The position numbers were made by a program, and so were the translations under genes. A DNA stretch of 64,000 nucleotides from Novosphingobium terrae. Lineage in GTDB: Bacteria; Pseudomonadota; Alphaproteobacteria; Sphingomonadales; Sphingomonadaceae. Location: the NCBI RefSeq assembly GCF_017163935.1, contig NZ_JABVZR010000001.1:1488001-1552000 (forward strand), given 5' to 3'. Shown one piece after another: positions 25,782 through 35,185 of the stretch. Position 1 is the stretch's first letter. Each line of letters begins with the position of its first letter. The notes under the pieces are model-generated. The model was not told where the DNA came from. It was given only the letters and a program-made list of their open reading frames with translations, and ran no database searches.

Positions 25782-28448
25782 TCAGAATCCGTAGCTGGCG
25801 GAGAGCGCCACCGAGCGGCCAAGGATCGGCCTTGCCAGAATGGCGCCCACCGGCTGCGCGCCGAGCGTGCGGGGGTTGCCCTCGGTCAGGCCGATGGTGT
25901 TGGTGATGTTCTCGGCCCTGACCCGCAGGCGCAGGCGCGCTGTGAGATCGAGGCTGGCCCCGGCGTCGAGCGTGACGAAATGCGGCAGCAATTGCTGGTT
26001 CTGCACGTCTGACCAGCGGTCACCCATATAGCTGATCGTGGCAAAGAGGCTGGCCTTGCGCTGGCCCAGCCTGCCGTTCCAGCTTGGCGTGACGCGGCCC
26101 TGCCATTGCGGCTGGCGCTGCACGCGGTTGCCGGAGAGATCGGTGAGGCCGTCATTGGTGAAGAAATGGCGGTAATGCGCGTCGAGCCAGCTGCCCGAAA
26201 AGGCGATGGAGAGAACGGGCAGGGGGCGCCACTGCCCTTCCAGCTCCACGCCCGTCGCGCTGGCACCGCCCACCGAGGCCATCGGCGCGCCCTCGGTGAT
26301 GACGGTGGTGACCAGCCCCTGAAAGCGGTTGTGGAACAGCGTGGCGTAAAGGCTGAACGGCGTGGTCGAGAGCTTCACCCCGCCCTCGATCGTATCGACC
26401 TGCGGGGTGAGGGTGATGCCGTCGCGCAGATTGTCGAAGAAGGGGAAGCTGTTGCCCCGGCTGAAGCGTGTAAAGGCGCTGAGATGCGCGGTTGGCGCGT
26501 AATTGGCGCCCAGCGTCCAACTCCATGCGCTGCCGCGATAGCGCAGGGGCGTGGCGGTGCCGGTGAAGACGACATCATTGTTGTCGTAAAGTGTGCGCGG
26601 ATCGCCATCGAGGCCGCCTGCTCCGGTTGGGCGCGTGTCCGCCACGGTGCCCTCCACGGCGTGGTTCTGGTGGCGCAAGCCCCCATCGATGCGCAGGCGG
26701 TCGGTGACTTTCAGCTCTTCCACGCCGTAAAAGGCCAGATCATTGCCGGAATAGCTGGCGTCTACCAGAAAACTGGCGCCGCTGGTGAAGCCGTCGCGGG
26801 TGACCTTGCGCCCATCGGAAAGCACCATGTTCAAACGGCGGGCATGGGGCTCGGCGGTGAGCAACAAATCGTTGCCGATGTTCCAATGGTCGCGCGAACC
26901 ATATGTGGTGGCATAGATGCCGAAGGTCGCCTTGCTGGCCCCGGTGGTCCATTCCAGCGTGGCATCATTGACCAGAGCATCGATGCGCTTGGTGATGGTC
27001 CAGATGCCTGCCTCGACCACGCTCTGATTGGTGGAAACCGGCTGGCCGGAGGCTGTGGCCAGCGATCCGATGCGGCCACCCAGGCTGGCGGCCAGATCGG
27101 CGGCGCTCTGGGGCGGGGTGTTGTCGGGCACGAGGCCGGTGGTGTCGGCATGGCCGGAGAGCCAGCTGATCTTGTCGCGCAGGATCAGGCCATGGGCGGG
27201 GCGCAGCTCCAGATTGCCGCCCAGTTGGACGATCCTTGCGCCGCGACCATCGGCAAGATTGTAGCGCGAGCCATCATTGAGCGTGCCGCGCTGCGTATCA
27301 GGCCCGGCCAGCGTGCCGCTGCCCGCGCTGAAGCCGGGATAGGCGCTGATGCTCTGCCCGTTCTGTTGCAGCGGGATGGGGAGCAGCCACTGGCTGCGGT
27401 CATTGAGGTAGCGCCCGAACACCAGCAGCGAGCCCGACCCCAGATCCTGCCGCAGATTGGCCGTGATCTGCCCGCCGCGATCCGCATCGAAGCCGGGCGA
27501 GCGAATACCATCGCCGCGCGTGATATAGCCGCCGATCATCGCTTTTGTATGAGCGCCCAGCGGGCCGGAGATGTAGCCATCGGCACGGGTCTCGCCATCG
27601 CTGATCAGCGTGGTCTTGATGAGGCCCTCGCGATGGTCTCCCCCCTCGCGCTGCACCAGATTGACCGTCACCCCCGGCTGGCCCGAGGCGAACAGAGCGC
27701 CGGTCCCGCCGCGGACGGCTTCCACCCGCTGCACCGTCTCATCCATCTGATAGAGTTGCGAATTTTCGAGGAAAGACAGGGTGGCGGGCGGGAAGAAGGG
27801 CACGCCCTCGCTCTGGAGGGTGACATATTCCGCGTCGCCGCCCGAGGGATAGCCGCGCACAAAGATGTTCGCGCCATTCTTGCCGCCCGAGGTCTCCACC
27901 GTCAGTCCGGGCACCAGTTTCAGCACCTCGGCGGTGCTGCTGGGCGCAAGCTGATCGATGGCGGGGCGGTCGATGGTGGTGACGGCAAAAGCCGCCTGCT
28001 GGCGCCGCTGGCCGCCGCCGGGCGTGCCGACCACCACGATGTCGCTGGTCACAGCGATCTGCGCCGGGGCGATGGTCTCGGCATCGGTGAAGATGGGGCG
28101 CGGACGCGGTGCGGGCGTGCGGGGCTCAGCCATGGGCACTGCTTCCAGCAGATAGGCGCCGCCCGGCGCGGCCCGCGCCTGCCAGCCGGAGCCTTTCAGC
28201 AGACGCGCCAGCGCCTTGTCCGGATCGAGCCGAGCATGCAGCCGCACGGAGCGCCTGCCCCGCGCATCGGTCGGCGCGAAAAGGATGGGCCGATGGCTTT
28301 GTTTGGCGAACAGCACCAGTGCCTCGGACAGGGGTATGGCGGGGATATCGAAGGGCAAGGCCTGTCCAGCCTGAGCGGCATGCGGCATGGCGCAGAGCAG
28401 CAGTGCGGCACAAACGCCGATCCGCATCCTCCCGCTGAGCCATGGCAT
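25782..28448 (-). CDS. TonB-dependent transducer with N-terminal STN domain (FecA type)
   Basis: 888 residues from the ATG at 28448 (GAGGGG upstream); the frame is open to 28619, but that extension lacks a signal peptide. After the signal peptide (CAALLLCAMPHAAQA) comes an STN domain of about 70 residues (PFDIPAIPLSEALVLFAKQS, LARLLKGSGWQ), a linker, DIVVVGTPG as TonB-box-like region, the plug (VLKLVPGLTVETSGGKNGANI) and a barrel ending in ALSASYGF. STN-bearing receptors pass ligand occupancy to an inner-membrane FecR. The fecR and ECF sigma genes lie immediately upstream, forming a complete cell-surface signalling set. The paralogous STN-less receptor follows. Confidence 0.93.
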   Translation of the reverse strand: MPWLSGRMRIGVCAALLLCAMPHAAQAGQALPFDIPAIPLSEALVLFAKQSHRPILFAPTDARGRRSVRLHARLDPDKALARLLKGSGWQARAAPGGAYLLEAVPMAEPRTPAPRPRPIFTDAETIAPAQIAVTSDIVVVGTPGGGQRRQQAAFAVTTIDRPAIDQLAPSSTAEVLKLVPGLTVETSGGKNGANIFVRGYPSGGDAEYVTLQSEGVPFFPPATLSFLENSQLYQMDETVQRVEAVRGGTGALFASGQPGVTVNLVQREGGDHREGLIKTTLISDGETRADGYISGPLGAHTKAMIGGYITRGDGIRSPGFDADRGGQITANLRQDLGSGSLLVFGRYLNDRSQWLLPIPLQQNGQSISAYPGFSAGSGTLAGPDTQRGTLNDGSRYNLADGRGARIVQLGGNLELRPAHGLILRDKISWLSGHADTTGLVPDNTPPQSAADLAASLGGRIGSLATASGQPVSTNQSVVEAGIWTITKRIDALVNDATLEWTTGASKATFGIYATTYGSRDHWNIGNDLLLTAEPHARRLNMVLSDGRKVTRDGFTSGASFLVDASYSGNDLAFYGVEELKVTDRLRIDGGLRHQNHAVEGTVADTRPTGAGGLDGDPRTLYDNNDVVFTGTATPLRYRGSAWSWTLGANYAPTAHLSAFTRFSRGNSFPFFDNLRDGITLTPQVDTIEGGVKLSTTPFSLYATLFHNRFQGLVTTVITEGAPMASVGGASATGVELEGQWRPLPVLSIAFSGSWLDAHYRHFFTNDGLTDLSGNRVQRQPQWQGRVTPSWNGRLGQRKASLFATISYMGDRWSDVQNQQLLPHFVTLDAGASLDLTARLRLRVRAENITNTIGLTEGNPRTLGAQPVGAILARPILGRSVALSASYGF

Positions 28449-28670
28449 TCCCCTCTTCCCTCGCGGCTCCGTCAAATGCGGGGCCTTCAAGGGACAAGAC
28501 GCAGGCTTGTCCAAAACCCGAACCCCCTTTTCACATTTTTTCGTCCGAATGTTTCGGATCGGTTTTTCCCTGTTCACACGCAGGAGCAAGCCGGCATGGC
28601 CGACAGCTTTCGGGCGCACTGCCAGAATGCCAGTGTCGGGCCCTGTCTGACAATGGTTTAGAGCGGGTGC

Positions 28671-29681
28671 CTAGCGTGCGGTGATGGTGACACCCTCATG
28701 CCCGTCATCCCGCACCCGAACCGGGAAGCCATTGGAGAGGGCATCGAGAAAGCGCGTGCTGTCGGCAGTGCGGAAGGCGCCGGAGATGCGCAGCGAACCG
28801 GCACGCGGATCGGTCAGGCGGATCGGCTGGCGGCGATAGCGGTTGAACTCGCTCACCGCCTCGCCCAGCGTCTGGTTCTGGAACTGGAGCATGCCCTCAC
28901 GCCATGCGGTAAGGCCGGAGGGATCGGGCAGATCGCGGATCACCCGGTTGCTGCCGCGCTGGGTCAGCAGGTGGCCGGGGGCCAGAGCAACCTCCGCGCC
29001 GTCATCGCTCATGGTCAGCCTGCCGTTGTCGGCATAGGCGCGTAGCTGGCCGGGATCGCTGCGCAGGTCAAAGCTGCCTTGCGAGGCGGTAAAGCCTTGC
29101 CCGCCCGCGTCGATCCGCCACGGCGTGGCCGAGGGCCTGATGCGGAACCAGCCCTGACCTTCCAGCCGCATCGAGCGCTCACCCGAAGCAAAGCGCACCT
29201 CAAGCCGGCTGTTGGTGTCGAGCGTGACCAGCGATCCATCGGGCAGGGTGACATCGGCCTGCTGGCCCACATCGGTGTGAAAGCTCTCGATGGTGGGCGC
29301 CTCGGCGTGAGAGGCGCGCCACGCATGGATGCTGTAGGCGGCCAGCGGCGTGCCCACCAGCGCCAGCGCGGCTGCGGCGATCATCGCCTGACGGCGCCGG
29401 GCAGCCGGAAGAACCGGTGAGGGGCGGGCCAGCATGGTGCGGGCGAGGGTCTGCTGGCGCAGGGCGAGCAGCGGATTTTCCTCGGCCAGCAGAGCGGCCT
29501 GATCGTGGGCGGCGCTGATCTGCCCATAGGCCTGCGCATGCAGCGGGCTCGCGTCGCGCCATGCCGCGAAGGCGGCCTGCGTCGCGGGGCTGGGGGCCTG
29601 CATCCGCTCATGCCAGAGCGCCGCCTGGGTCAGGAGAGGGGTCTCAGCGATGGCGCCAATCCTCGAAAGCTGCGGCGACAT
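28671..29681 (-). CDS. FecR-family anti-sigma/sigma-regulator protein
   Basis: 336 residues from the ATG at 29681, overlapping the 3' end of the sigma gene by about 38 bases; no good ribosome site is seen, so translation is probably coupled. The cytoplasmic N-terminus has the FecR DUF4880-like segment (AALWHERMQAPSPATQAAFAAWRDASPLHAQAY), a transmembrane helix (AAALALVGTPLAAYSI) and the periplasmic FecR domain (FHTDVGQQADVTLPDGS, LDTNSRLEVRF), then a C-terminal domain contacting the receptor STN. It relays the signal to the ECF sigma factor. Confidence 0.9.
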   Translation of the reverse strand: MSPQLSRIGAIAETPLLTQAALWHERMQAPSPATQAAFAAWRDASPLHAQAYGQISAAHDQAALLAEENPLLALRQQTLARTMLARPSPVLPAARRRQAMIAAAALALVGTPLAAYSIHAWRASHAEAPTIESFHTDVGQQADVTLPDGSLVTLDTNSRLEVRFASGERSMRLEGQGWFRIRPSATPWRIDAGGQGFTASQGSFDLRSDPGQLRAYADNGRLTMSDDGAEVALAPGHLLTQRGSNRVIRDLPDPSGLTAWREGMLQFQNQTLGEAVSEFNRYRRQPIRLTDPRAGSLRISGAFRTADSTRFLDALSNGFPVRVRDDGHEGVTITAR

Positions 29682-30219
29682 GCGCAAGGGCACGCGCCTG
29701 ATGTTTTTCAGCGGCGCGCGTGGAAATGCCCAGCGCGCGGGCGACATCGGCCATTTTCAACCCTTCCATCACGCGCAGCACAAAGACATCGCGACTGCGA
29801 TCGGGAAGCTCCAGCAACACGGCCTGCAGCCGTATTGCCGCCTCCTTGCTTTCCAAGACGCGGTCGGCGGGAATATCCGAACTTGGCAGGACCAGATCGT
29901 CACGCAATTCGTCATGAAATTTCGTGTCACGCACCGTTGCCCGCCGTGCGCTGTCCTTCAACACATTGGCGGCGGTGACGAAAAGGAAATGCTCCGGCTT
30001 CTCGATGGCGGTCGGATCGTCCATCCGGCTCAGGCGCAGATAGACATCCTGCACCAGATCGGGGACATCGGCCTTGACCGTCACCCGCCGCTCGAAAAAG
30101 CGGTGCAGCGCCTGACCATAGCCCTGTGCCAGACGCGCAAGAACCAGCCCGCGCCGGTTCTGCGCGGGAGGCGGGCCATCCTCTGCCTGTTGCGGAATCG
30201 GTTCTGCGTCGCGATCCAT
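29644..30219 (-). CDS. ECF RNA polymerase sigma factor (FecI-like)
   Basis: 191 residues. Sigma region 2 (RFFERRVTVKADVPDLVQDVYLRL, about residues 41-64) and sigma region 4 (LPDRSRDVFVLRVMEGLKM, GISTRAAEKHQARALA) are both present, with no region 1 or 3, the ECF pattern. In the FecI-FecR-FecA architecture it is activated when the transducer binds its ligand, and it then transcribes the receptor gene(s). It is first in the minus-strand set sigma - FecR - STN receptor - receptor - trehalase. No strong ribosome site at the ATG at 30219. Confidence 0.93.
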   Translation of the reverse strand: MDRDAEPIPQQAEDGPPPAQNRRGLVLARLAQGYGQALHRFFERRVTVKADVPDLVQDVYLRLSRMDDPTAIEKPEHFLFVTAANVLKDSARRATVRDTKFHDELRDDLVLPSSDIPADRVLESKEAAIRLQAVLLELPDRSRDVFVLRVMEGLKMADVARALGISTRAAEKHQARALAHVAAAFEDWRHR

Positions 30220-30305
30220 CGGATTATTCTGGGCGCCTGCTGCGGCGATCTGTCAAGATCAGAGGTGCTGTTGATCCTTTGGCCGTGCCATTTATAGCGT
30301 GCCTT

Positions 30306-30635
30306 ATGGAGATCGATCACCGTCTGGCCACCTATGGCACACTCGCGCCCGGGCGCCCGAACCATCATCAGCTTTCCATGATCGAAGGCAGATGGAGCGT
30401 CGGTTTCGTGCGGGGGCGACTGGTCGATCAGGGCTGGGGCGCGGCGCTCGGCTATCCCGCGCTGGTGCCGGGGGAGGATGGCGACAGGGTCGAGGTCCAT
30501 CTCTTCGAAGCTGCCGGTCTTGCGCAGCATTGGCCGCGCCTCGACGCTTTCGAGGGGGCCGAATACCGCCGCGCTCCGATCACGGTCGAAACCGGGGGCG
30601 CAACGCTCGACGCCTGGATTTACATCAACGCCTGA
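30306..30635 (+). CDS. Gamma-glutamylcyclotransferase (AIG2-like) family protein
   Basis: 109 residues from the ATG at 30306; the frame is open upstream into the sigma-gene region but without coding sense. Family motif YGTLAPGRPNH binds the gamma-glutamyl substrate loop; the probable catalytic Glu is in LDAFEGAEYRR. Such proteins release 5-oxoproline from gamma-glutamyl compounds, though many small members have no proven substrate. It is transcribed divergently from the ECF sigma gene, converging on the pilus operon at a hairpin. No strong ribosome site. Confidence 0.75.
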   Translation: MEIDHRLATYGTLAPGRPNHHQLSMIEGRWSVGFVRGRLVDQGWGAALGYPALVPGEDGDRVEVHLFEAAGLAQHWPRLDAFEGAEYRRAPITVETGGATLDAWIYINA

Positions 30636-30641
30636 TGGGTT

Positions 30642-30664
30642 GCGGCGGGACAGGCGCCCGCCGC
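30642..30664. terminator. Hairpin between cyclotransferase gene and pilus operon
   Basis: GCGGCGGG (30642-30649) pairs with CCCGCCGC (30657-30664) around a 7-base loop between convergent stops at 30635 and 30673. Likely shared terminator; no T-run. Confidence 0.65.
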
Positions 30665-30672
30665 ATGGCCTG

Positions 30673-31617
30673 CTAGATCTTGGGCTGGATCTGCAGCGTC
30701 ATCACATCGCTGTAATCGCCCGCCATCATGCCATTGATCGTACCCACCCGGATGCTGACGGCATGATGCTGGATACCGCCGATCGGCGGCGGGAACTGCG
30801 CGCGCATCGTGCCGTGGCCGTCCACGCTGCTCAGCGCGGCATTGGCCAGCACCGGGCTGTAGCGCACGCCGGGCGAATTCGGGCTGTTGCGACGCTTGAT
30901 CTGGAAGCCGTTCTGCGAGCTGACCACGATGGCGTAATCGTCATTGGCATAGGCGGTGAAGGGGAAGGTGCTGCTCACCTTGTTTTCAGCCAGCTCGCCC
31001 AGATCGATCAGCCGCGAGTTGCCGCCGCCCACCAGACGCATCGAGGGAATGACCGAAAGCGAGAGAATGACCGGCACCGTCAGCTCGGACTTATGGTTCG
31101 AGCGGTCGGTCAACTGAGCGGCGATCTGCAGCGAGGCGCTGTAGACACCGGGCCGCGCCACCTGACCTTCGGGCACGGACATGGCCATATTGGCATTGCC
31201 CAGAAGGCTGCCCGCGCTCCCCAGCGGCAGGCTGACCGGATTGGGCACAAAGGCCTGAGACGGCTGGACCACCGGCGCGGCGTGACCGGCGATGGTCACA
31301 TTGGCCAGAATGGCATTGCCGCCCAGCACCAGACGCGCGCTGGCGCCGGTTTCAGGGCTGGTCTGGCTGGCCACGAGCGACAGCTGGAGGTGAGCGCCGG
31401 TGCAGTCGCCGCTGGTGCGTACGCTGATCGGTGCGGGCGAGATCACCGCGGCGGGATCGAAGGGATCATAGCTGGCGTTGATGCCCGAGAGGTTTAGCGC
31501 CGTCAGCCGGCATTGATCGCCTGCCGCCCAGGCCTGGCCCGGGGCGAGCAGGGCCAGCGACGACGCGGTCAGCAACGGCAGGGCCAGAGCGGAGGCCAGG
31601 GCGTGTTTCGGCATCAT
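30673..31617 (-). CDS. Archaic chaperone-usher pilus tip adhesin (spore-coat-U domain, CsuE-like)
   Basis: 314 residues from the ATG at 31617, which has AAGGA five bases upstream; an ATG at 31647 overlaps the usher stop. Signal peptide ends near AWAAG. Two domains follow: residues about 40-170 and a C-terminal SCPU domain ending with the donor-strand motif YSDVMTLQIQP. Two-domain SCPU proteins encoded last in such operons are tip adhesins, as CsuE in Acinetobacter. The C-terminal YSDV pattern is shared with both pilins in this window. Binding target unknown. Confidence 0.82.
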   Translation of the reverse strand: MMPKHALASALALPLLTASSLALLAPGQAWAAGDQCRLTALNLSGINASYDPFDPAAVISPAPISVRTSGDCTGAHLQLSLVASQTSPETGASARLVLGGNAILANVTIAGHAAPVVQPSQAFVPNPVSLPLGSAGSLLGNANMAMSVPEGQVARPGVYSASLQIAAQLTDRSNHKSELTVPVILSLSVIPSMRLVGGGNSRLIDLGELAENKVSSTFPFTAYANDDYAIVVSSQNGFQIKRRNSPNSPGVRYSPVLANAALSSVDGHGTMRAQFPPPIGGIQHHAVSIRVGTINGMMAGDYSDVMTLQIQPKI

Positions 31618-31643
31618 GCATCCTTTTCGTGTCATGCCTTGGC

Positions 31644-34223
31644 TCATTTCGCCACCTCGGGGTGAAGCGTTCCCAGCGTCACCAGCATATCGGGCGATTT
31701 GGTGACCTTCAACGTATAGGTCAGCGTGGGCGTGCCGGCCATATCGAGGCGATAGGTGCCCGGGCCGACGCCCGACAGGGCGAAACGGCCCTCGTCATTG
31801 GTGACAACCGAGATCGGCGGTTTGGAGGGATCGTCCAGATTGCGGGCCTGGCCGGTGCGCAGGGCAACCGGCGCATCCTCGGCATCGCGCAGCTTGCCGA
31901 AGGCCGAAATGTTGTCAGCCGAACCGACCTTGACCCGGTAGCCGGAATGCAGCCAAGGATAGACCTCGGCGGAACCGGTGCCCAGATCGTAGCCGGTGGG
32001 CAGATCGGCCACATCATAGGTGACCACCGCATCGGAATAGGAACCCAGCGGCAGCACCGCAGGCCCCAGCGTGCCCGAGCGCGAGCGGACCTGATGGCCG
32101 TAGCGGTCGATGATCGTCAGCTGATGACCGTCCAGCGAGGAATCGCGGGTGAAGACCGCGAAAGCATCGTCGATGCGCGGCCCGATGCCCACGGCACCGC
32201 CGGCATAGGCGATGCTGCCCAGCACATAGCCGCCCACCTGCTGGCTCTGCAGCTTGCCCGAGGCGGTCATGTTGCTGCCGGCCGTCAGTTCGATGTCGCC
32301 GCGGTTGGTTTCATAACCGGCGGTGATGCTGCCGGTGGCATTGCCCAGCGTGGTCGAATTGTCGCGCGTGGCATTGGCGCTCAGATACCAGTCGTCGATG
32401 CCGCGCGCGGGGGTGCGGTTGAAGTTGGCCTGCTGGGTGAAGCGGTCGCCGCTGGCGCTCAGCACGGCGCCGGCACCGAAGCGCTTGGTCAGGCTGAGCT
32501 GCAAGCTGAAGCCGCGCGCGATCCTGATGCCCGTGTCGACGGTGGTTTTCGGAGCGAAGCTGTAATCCGCGCCCAGACCCAGCGTGGAGCGGAAGGGCCC
32601 GGGGAAGATCAACTGCGCCGAGATCAGCGCCGTATCACCCTGACCGCCGCGCAGCATGGAATAATTGCCCGAGAGCCTCAGGGTGAGGACGCGCCCCATC
32701 GGCACGGAGGCATTGGCCGAGAGCGTGATGGCACGCGTGTTATAGGTGCTCAGATCGAAATTCGGAGCACTGTCCAGCGTGAAGGTCTGGGGCGGCGTGA
32801 TCGTGCCCGCCGCGCTGGGGATCAGGAAATGCGGCGTGTCATACTCGATATAGATGTCGAGATTGGTCGACTGCCCGCCCGGATGAGGGGTGCGATTGTA
32901 GGAATATTGCAGACGCGCCGCGCCGCCGCTGACATCGCCGTAATCATGGCTGCCCGACAGATCGAGCGAGAACAGACCGATCGGCGAGCCCCAGATCGCG
33001 GAGACACCGGCAAGCTGCATGCGCGAGGTCGCCTCGACATTGGCGCCCATCGTCAGACTGTCGGTCAGGCCGCGGTTGTAGAAGCCCTGAAAGGCAGGCT
33101 CTGAGGTGTAATGCGGGCCGCTGTTGCCCAGAGGCGCCAGCACACCCGTCGAGATGCTGTATTCGCTCTGCCCGGCAGGCAGCAGCTGCGCGGAATTGAC
33201 CAGCGAGAAATTGAACTCGCGGCGCTGCCCGGTGATATCGGTGATCACCACGGTGAAATTGTTGGCGCCCTGCGTGATGGGCAGATTGCGCAGATCGTAA
33301 TTGCCCGGCGCCAGATGCATCGAGCCGATGATCAGCCCGTTCACCATCACCTGAATATCGGACTCGCGCTCGATCACCAGGCTGCGGCCATGCAGGCCCG
33401 GTGGCGTGGTCAGATTCGAGAGCTGGCTGCGCAAATGGCTGGCGCTGATACCGGAAATCTGCGGGTCGGACTGGAAAGCGGTGGTCTGGCCGACCAGATC
33501 GCCTGCCGTCAGACGGACGCCCTGATAGGGCAGATCATAGATCACCCGGCTGGAGTTGCGCAGGAAGGGCGTGTCGGACAGGCTGTTGAACGAGAAGTAA
33601 TTCTCGAAGCCCAGGCGACGGGAAATGCGCCCCGCCACCTCGACATCGCCCAGCAGGCCGGGATTGTGCGAACCGCTGCCGTAAACCTGCGAGATCACGC
33701 CCAGGCGATAGTTGATGAAGGCGCTGAGCGGCTGGGACTTGTCCGGCTGGATCGTGCGAAAGCTTTCGCGGCCGAAATTGAGATCGCGGCTGTTCATGCT
33801 GGCAGGATCGATCGACACCACCAGCTCGGAATTGCCCGGATCGTAATGGACCAGATAGCCCAGCTTGAGCAGGGCGAAGGGCGTGATCTGCCCCTGTGCG
33901 TCACCGGCGGCCCGCAGCTCGGCCAGCTTGTCGGCCTTGAGCATCCGGCTCAGCGCCGCCGCGAAATCTTCCGTCTTGATCGACAGCGTGTCGTCAGGGG
34001 CGATGGTGATGTCCACATCGCCCAGCGGCCCGGTCGAGCGCAGCGGCACGTTCAGCACGATGGTGCGACCGGTCGGATTGAGGCGCGGGGCAGGCTTGGC
34101 GGATGCGGTGCCCGCCGCGCTGCTGGCGACGCCATTGCCAGCTGCCGCGGCGATCGAGGTTGGAAGGGCAACGCCCCCCGCCTGGCTGTCCAGCAAGCCG
34201 GTGAGAAGAAGAAATTGCAGCAC
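31644..34223 (-). CDS. Outer-membrane fimbrial usher (FimD/PapC family)
   Basis: 859 residues. It is the outer-membrane pore that assembles pilins delivered by the chaperone. N-terminal domain with LNVPLRSTGPLGDVDITI, then a 24-strand barrel with usher motifs (FQGFYNRGLTDSLTMGANVE-like, GQTTAFQSDPQISGI) and C-terminal domains with a DEGRFALSGVGPGTYRLDM fold. Length fits the archaic (sigma) usher clade. The start is just downstream of the chaperone stop (12 bases) and the stop overlaps the adhesin frame (ATGA). The signal peptide is short and its cleavage site not obvious. Confidence 0.93.
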   Translation of the reverse strand: MLQFLLLTGLLDSQAGGVALPTSIAAAAGNGVASSAAGTASAKPAPRLNPTGRTIVLNVPLRSTGPLGDVDITIAPDDTLSIKTEDFAAALSRMLKADKLAELRAAGDAQGQITPFALLKLGYLVHYDPGNSELVVSIDPASMNSRDLNFGRESFRTIQPDKSQPLSAFINYRLGVISQVYGSGSHNPGLLGDVEVAGRISRRLGFENYFSFNSLSDTPFLRNSSRVIYDLPYQGVRLTAGDLVGQTTAFQSDPQISGISASHLRSQLSNLTTPPGLHGRSLVIERESDIQVMVNGLIIGSMHLAPGNYDLRNLPITQGANNFTVVITDITGQRREFNFSLVNSAQLLPAGQSEYSISTGVLAPLGNSGPHYTSEPAFQGFYNRGLTDSLTMGANVEATSRMQLAGVSAIWGSPIGLFSLDLSGSHDYGDVSGGAARLQYSYNRTPHPGGQSTNLDIYIEYDTPHFLIPSAAGTITPPQTFTLDSAPNFDLSTYNTRAITLSANASVPMGRVLTLRLSGNYSMLRGGQGDTALISAQLIFPGPFRSTLGLGADYSFAPKTTVDTGIRIARGFSLQLSLTKRFGAGAVLSASGDRFTQQANFNRTPARGIDDWYLSANATRDNSTTLGNATGSITAGYETNRGDIELTAGSNMTASGKLQSQQVGGYVLGSIAYAGGAVGIGPRIDDAFAVFTRDSSLDGHQLTIIDRYGHQVRSRSGTLGPAVLPLGSYSDAVVTYDVADLPTGYDLGTGSAEVYPWLHSGYRVKVGSADNISAFGKLRDAEDAPVALRTGQARNLDDPSKPPISVVTNDEGRFALSGVGPGTYRLDMAGTPTLTYTLKVTKSPDMLVTLGTLHPEVAK

Positions 34224-34234
34224 GTCGGGCCCTA

Positions 34235-35008
34235 TCAGCCTTTACCGTCTTTGCGGAAGGTTACGGTGATCTGGCCGGTCTTGGGCAGATCCTTGACGGG
34301 AATGAACATATGCCTGCGGGCATTGGCCGGGATCAGGCCGAGGCCGACGGCATGCTCCACATCCACGGTCGAGAGATCCTGCTTGAAGCCATTGTCGCCC
34401 TGAAGGCGCAGACCGTAATCGACCAGGAACAGGGCATTGTTGCCGGTGTTCTGGATCAGCAGATCGAGACCCGCTTCATGATGGGCGGGGCCTTGCGGGC
34501 TCTCCGGCACATCGCGTTCGGTGGCGGTCTGGGAGACCAGCTCGGGCGCGGAGGTCATGCCGGGCGTGCTGACCGCGACCAGGGTCTGGATGGCATAGAC
34601 CACCTGAACGCCGGTGCCTTGCTGATCGACGGGCACTTCCTGCGAGGTGACCATGTAGAGGCCGGCCTTGTCGAGCTTGGGCTCACCCACCCAGCGGAGG
34701 CGGAAAACCTGGGTCTTCCCGGCCTCGATCGTGGCGATTGGCGGGAAGATGAGAAAATCGTCGCTTTTGACCGGTTCGGTCTGTGGGCTGCCGGTTTCGC
34801 CGATGATCAGCCTGGAAACCTTGACCTGGATCGTGTCGGGCTTGTTCTTGTCGTTGACCACCGTGATCGCGGCATTGGCGCCTTGCCCCGCCGTGTACAT
34901 GCGGATGACCATGGGCTGCACCAGCACCGCCTGCGCCGGGCTGGCCGCCAAGGCGAGGGCCATGACTGCGGCAACAAGGCCGCCCTGACGGTAAAACTTG
35001 GAAGTCAT
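34235..35008 (-). CDS. Periplasmic pilus chaperone
   Basis: 257 residues with a signal peptide (ALALAASPAQA). The first Ig-like domain has the family strand VFRLRWVGEPKLDKAGLYMVTSQEVP (landmarks FRLRWVG and GLYMVTSQEVP), and the second ends in ITVTFRKDG. It folds pilins by donor-strand complementation and hands them to the usher. Ribosome site GAAGGG about eight bases before the ATG. The distance to the upstream pilin gene (178 bases) is large for this operon and contains two strong hairpins. Confidence 0.93.
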   Translation of the reverse strand: MTSKFYRQGGLVAAVMALALAASPAQAVLVQPMVIRMYTAGQGANAAITVVNDKNKPDTIQVKVSRLIIGETGSPQTEPVKSDDFLIFPPIATIEAGKTQVFRLRWVGEPKLDKAGLYMVTSQEVPVDQQGTGVQVVYAIQTLVAVSTPGMTSAPELVSQTATERDVPESPQGPAHHEAGLDLLIQNTGNNALFLVDYGLRLQGDNGFKQDLSTVDVEHAVGLGLIPANARRHMFIPVKDLPKTGQITVTFRKDGKG

Positions 35009-35108
35009 CGATTGCCCTTCAATGATGCCTTTTGGGCGGCGTCGCGCAGATAGGGGCCGCGCCGATGGGGTGACGACAGGCGAGATCCCGATGGTGGCCC
35101 AGATGTTG

Positions 35109-35165
35109 GCAAGGGGTGGCGCGATGCCACCCCTTGCACTGCGCCGGAGCGATCGTTCCGGCGCA
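35109..35165 (-). terminator. Tandem hairpins between pilin and chaperone genes
   Basis: First stem (12 bp): GCAAGGGGTGGC 35109-35120 with GCCACCCCTTGC 35126-35137. Second: TGCGCCGGA 35140-35148 with TCCGGCGCA 35157-35165. They lie 21-77 bases past the pilin stop (35186) and before the chaperone start. No T-run, so partial termination or protection of the pilin mRNA 3' end is likely. Confidence 0.65.
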
Positions 35166-35185
35166 TTCCTTCACGCTGTCAAGCG

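Noticed and set aside
26106..28661. 851-codon plus-strand frame opposite the STN receptor
   Set aside because: Shadow of the receptor gene; no domain and low-complexity Ala/Arg/Gly composition.
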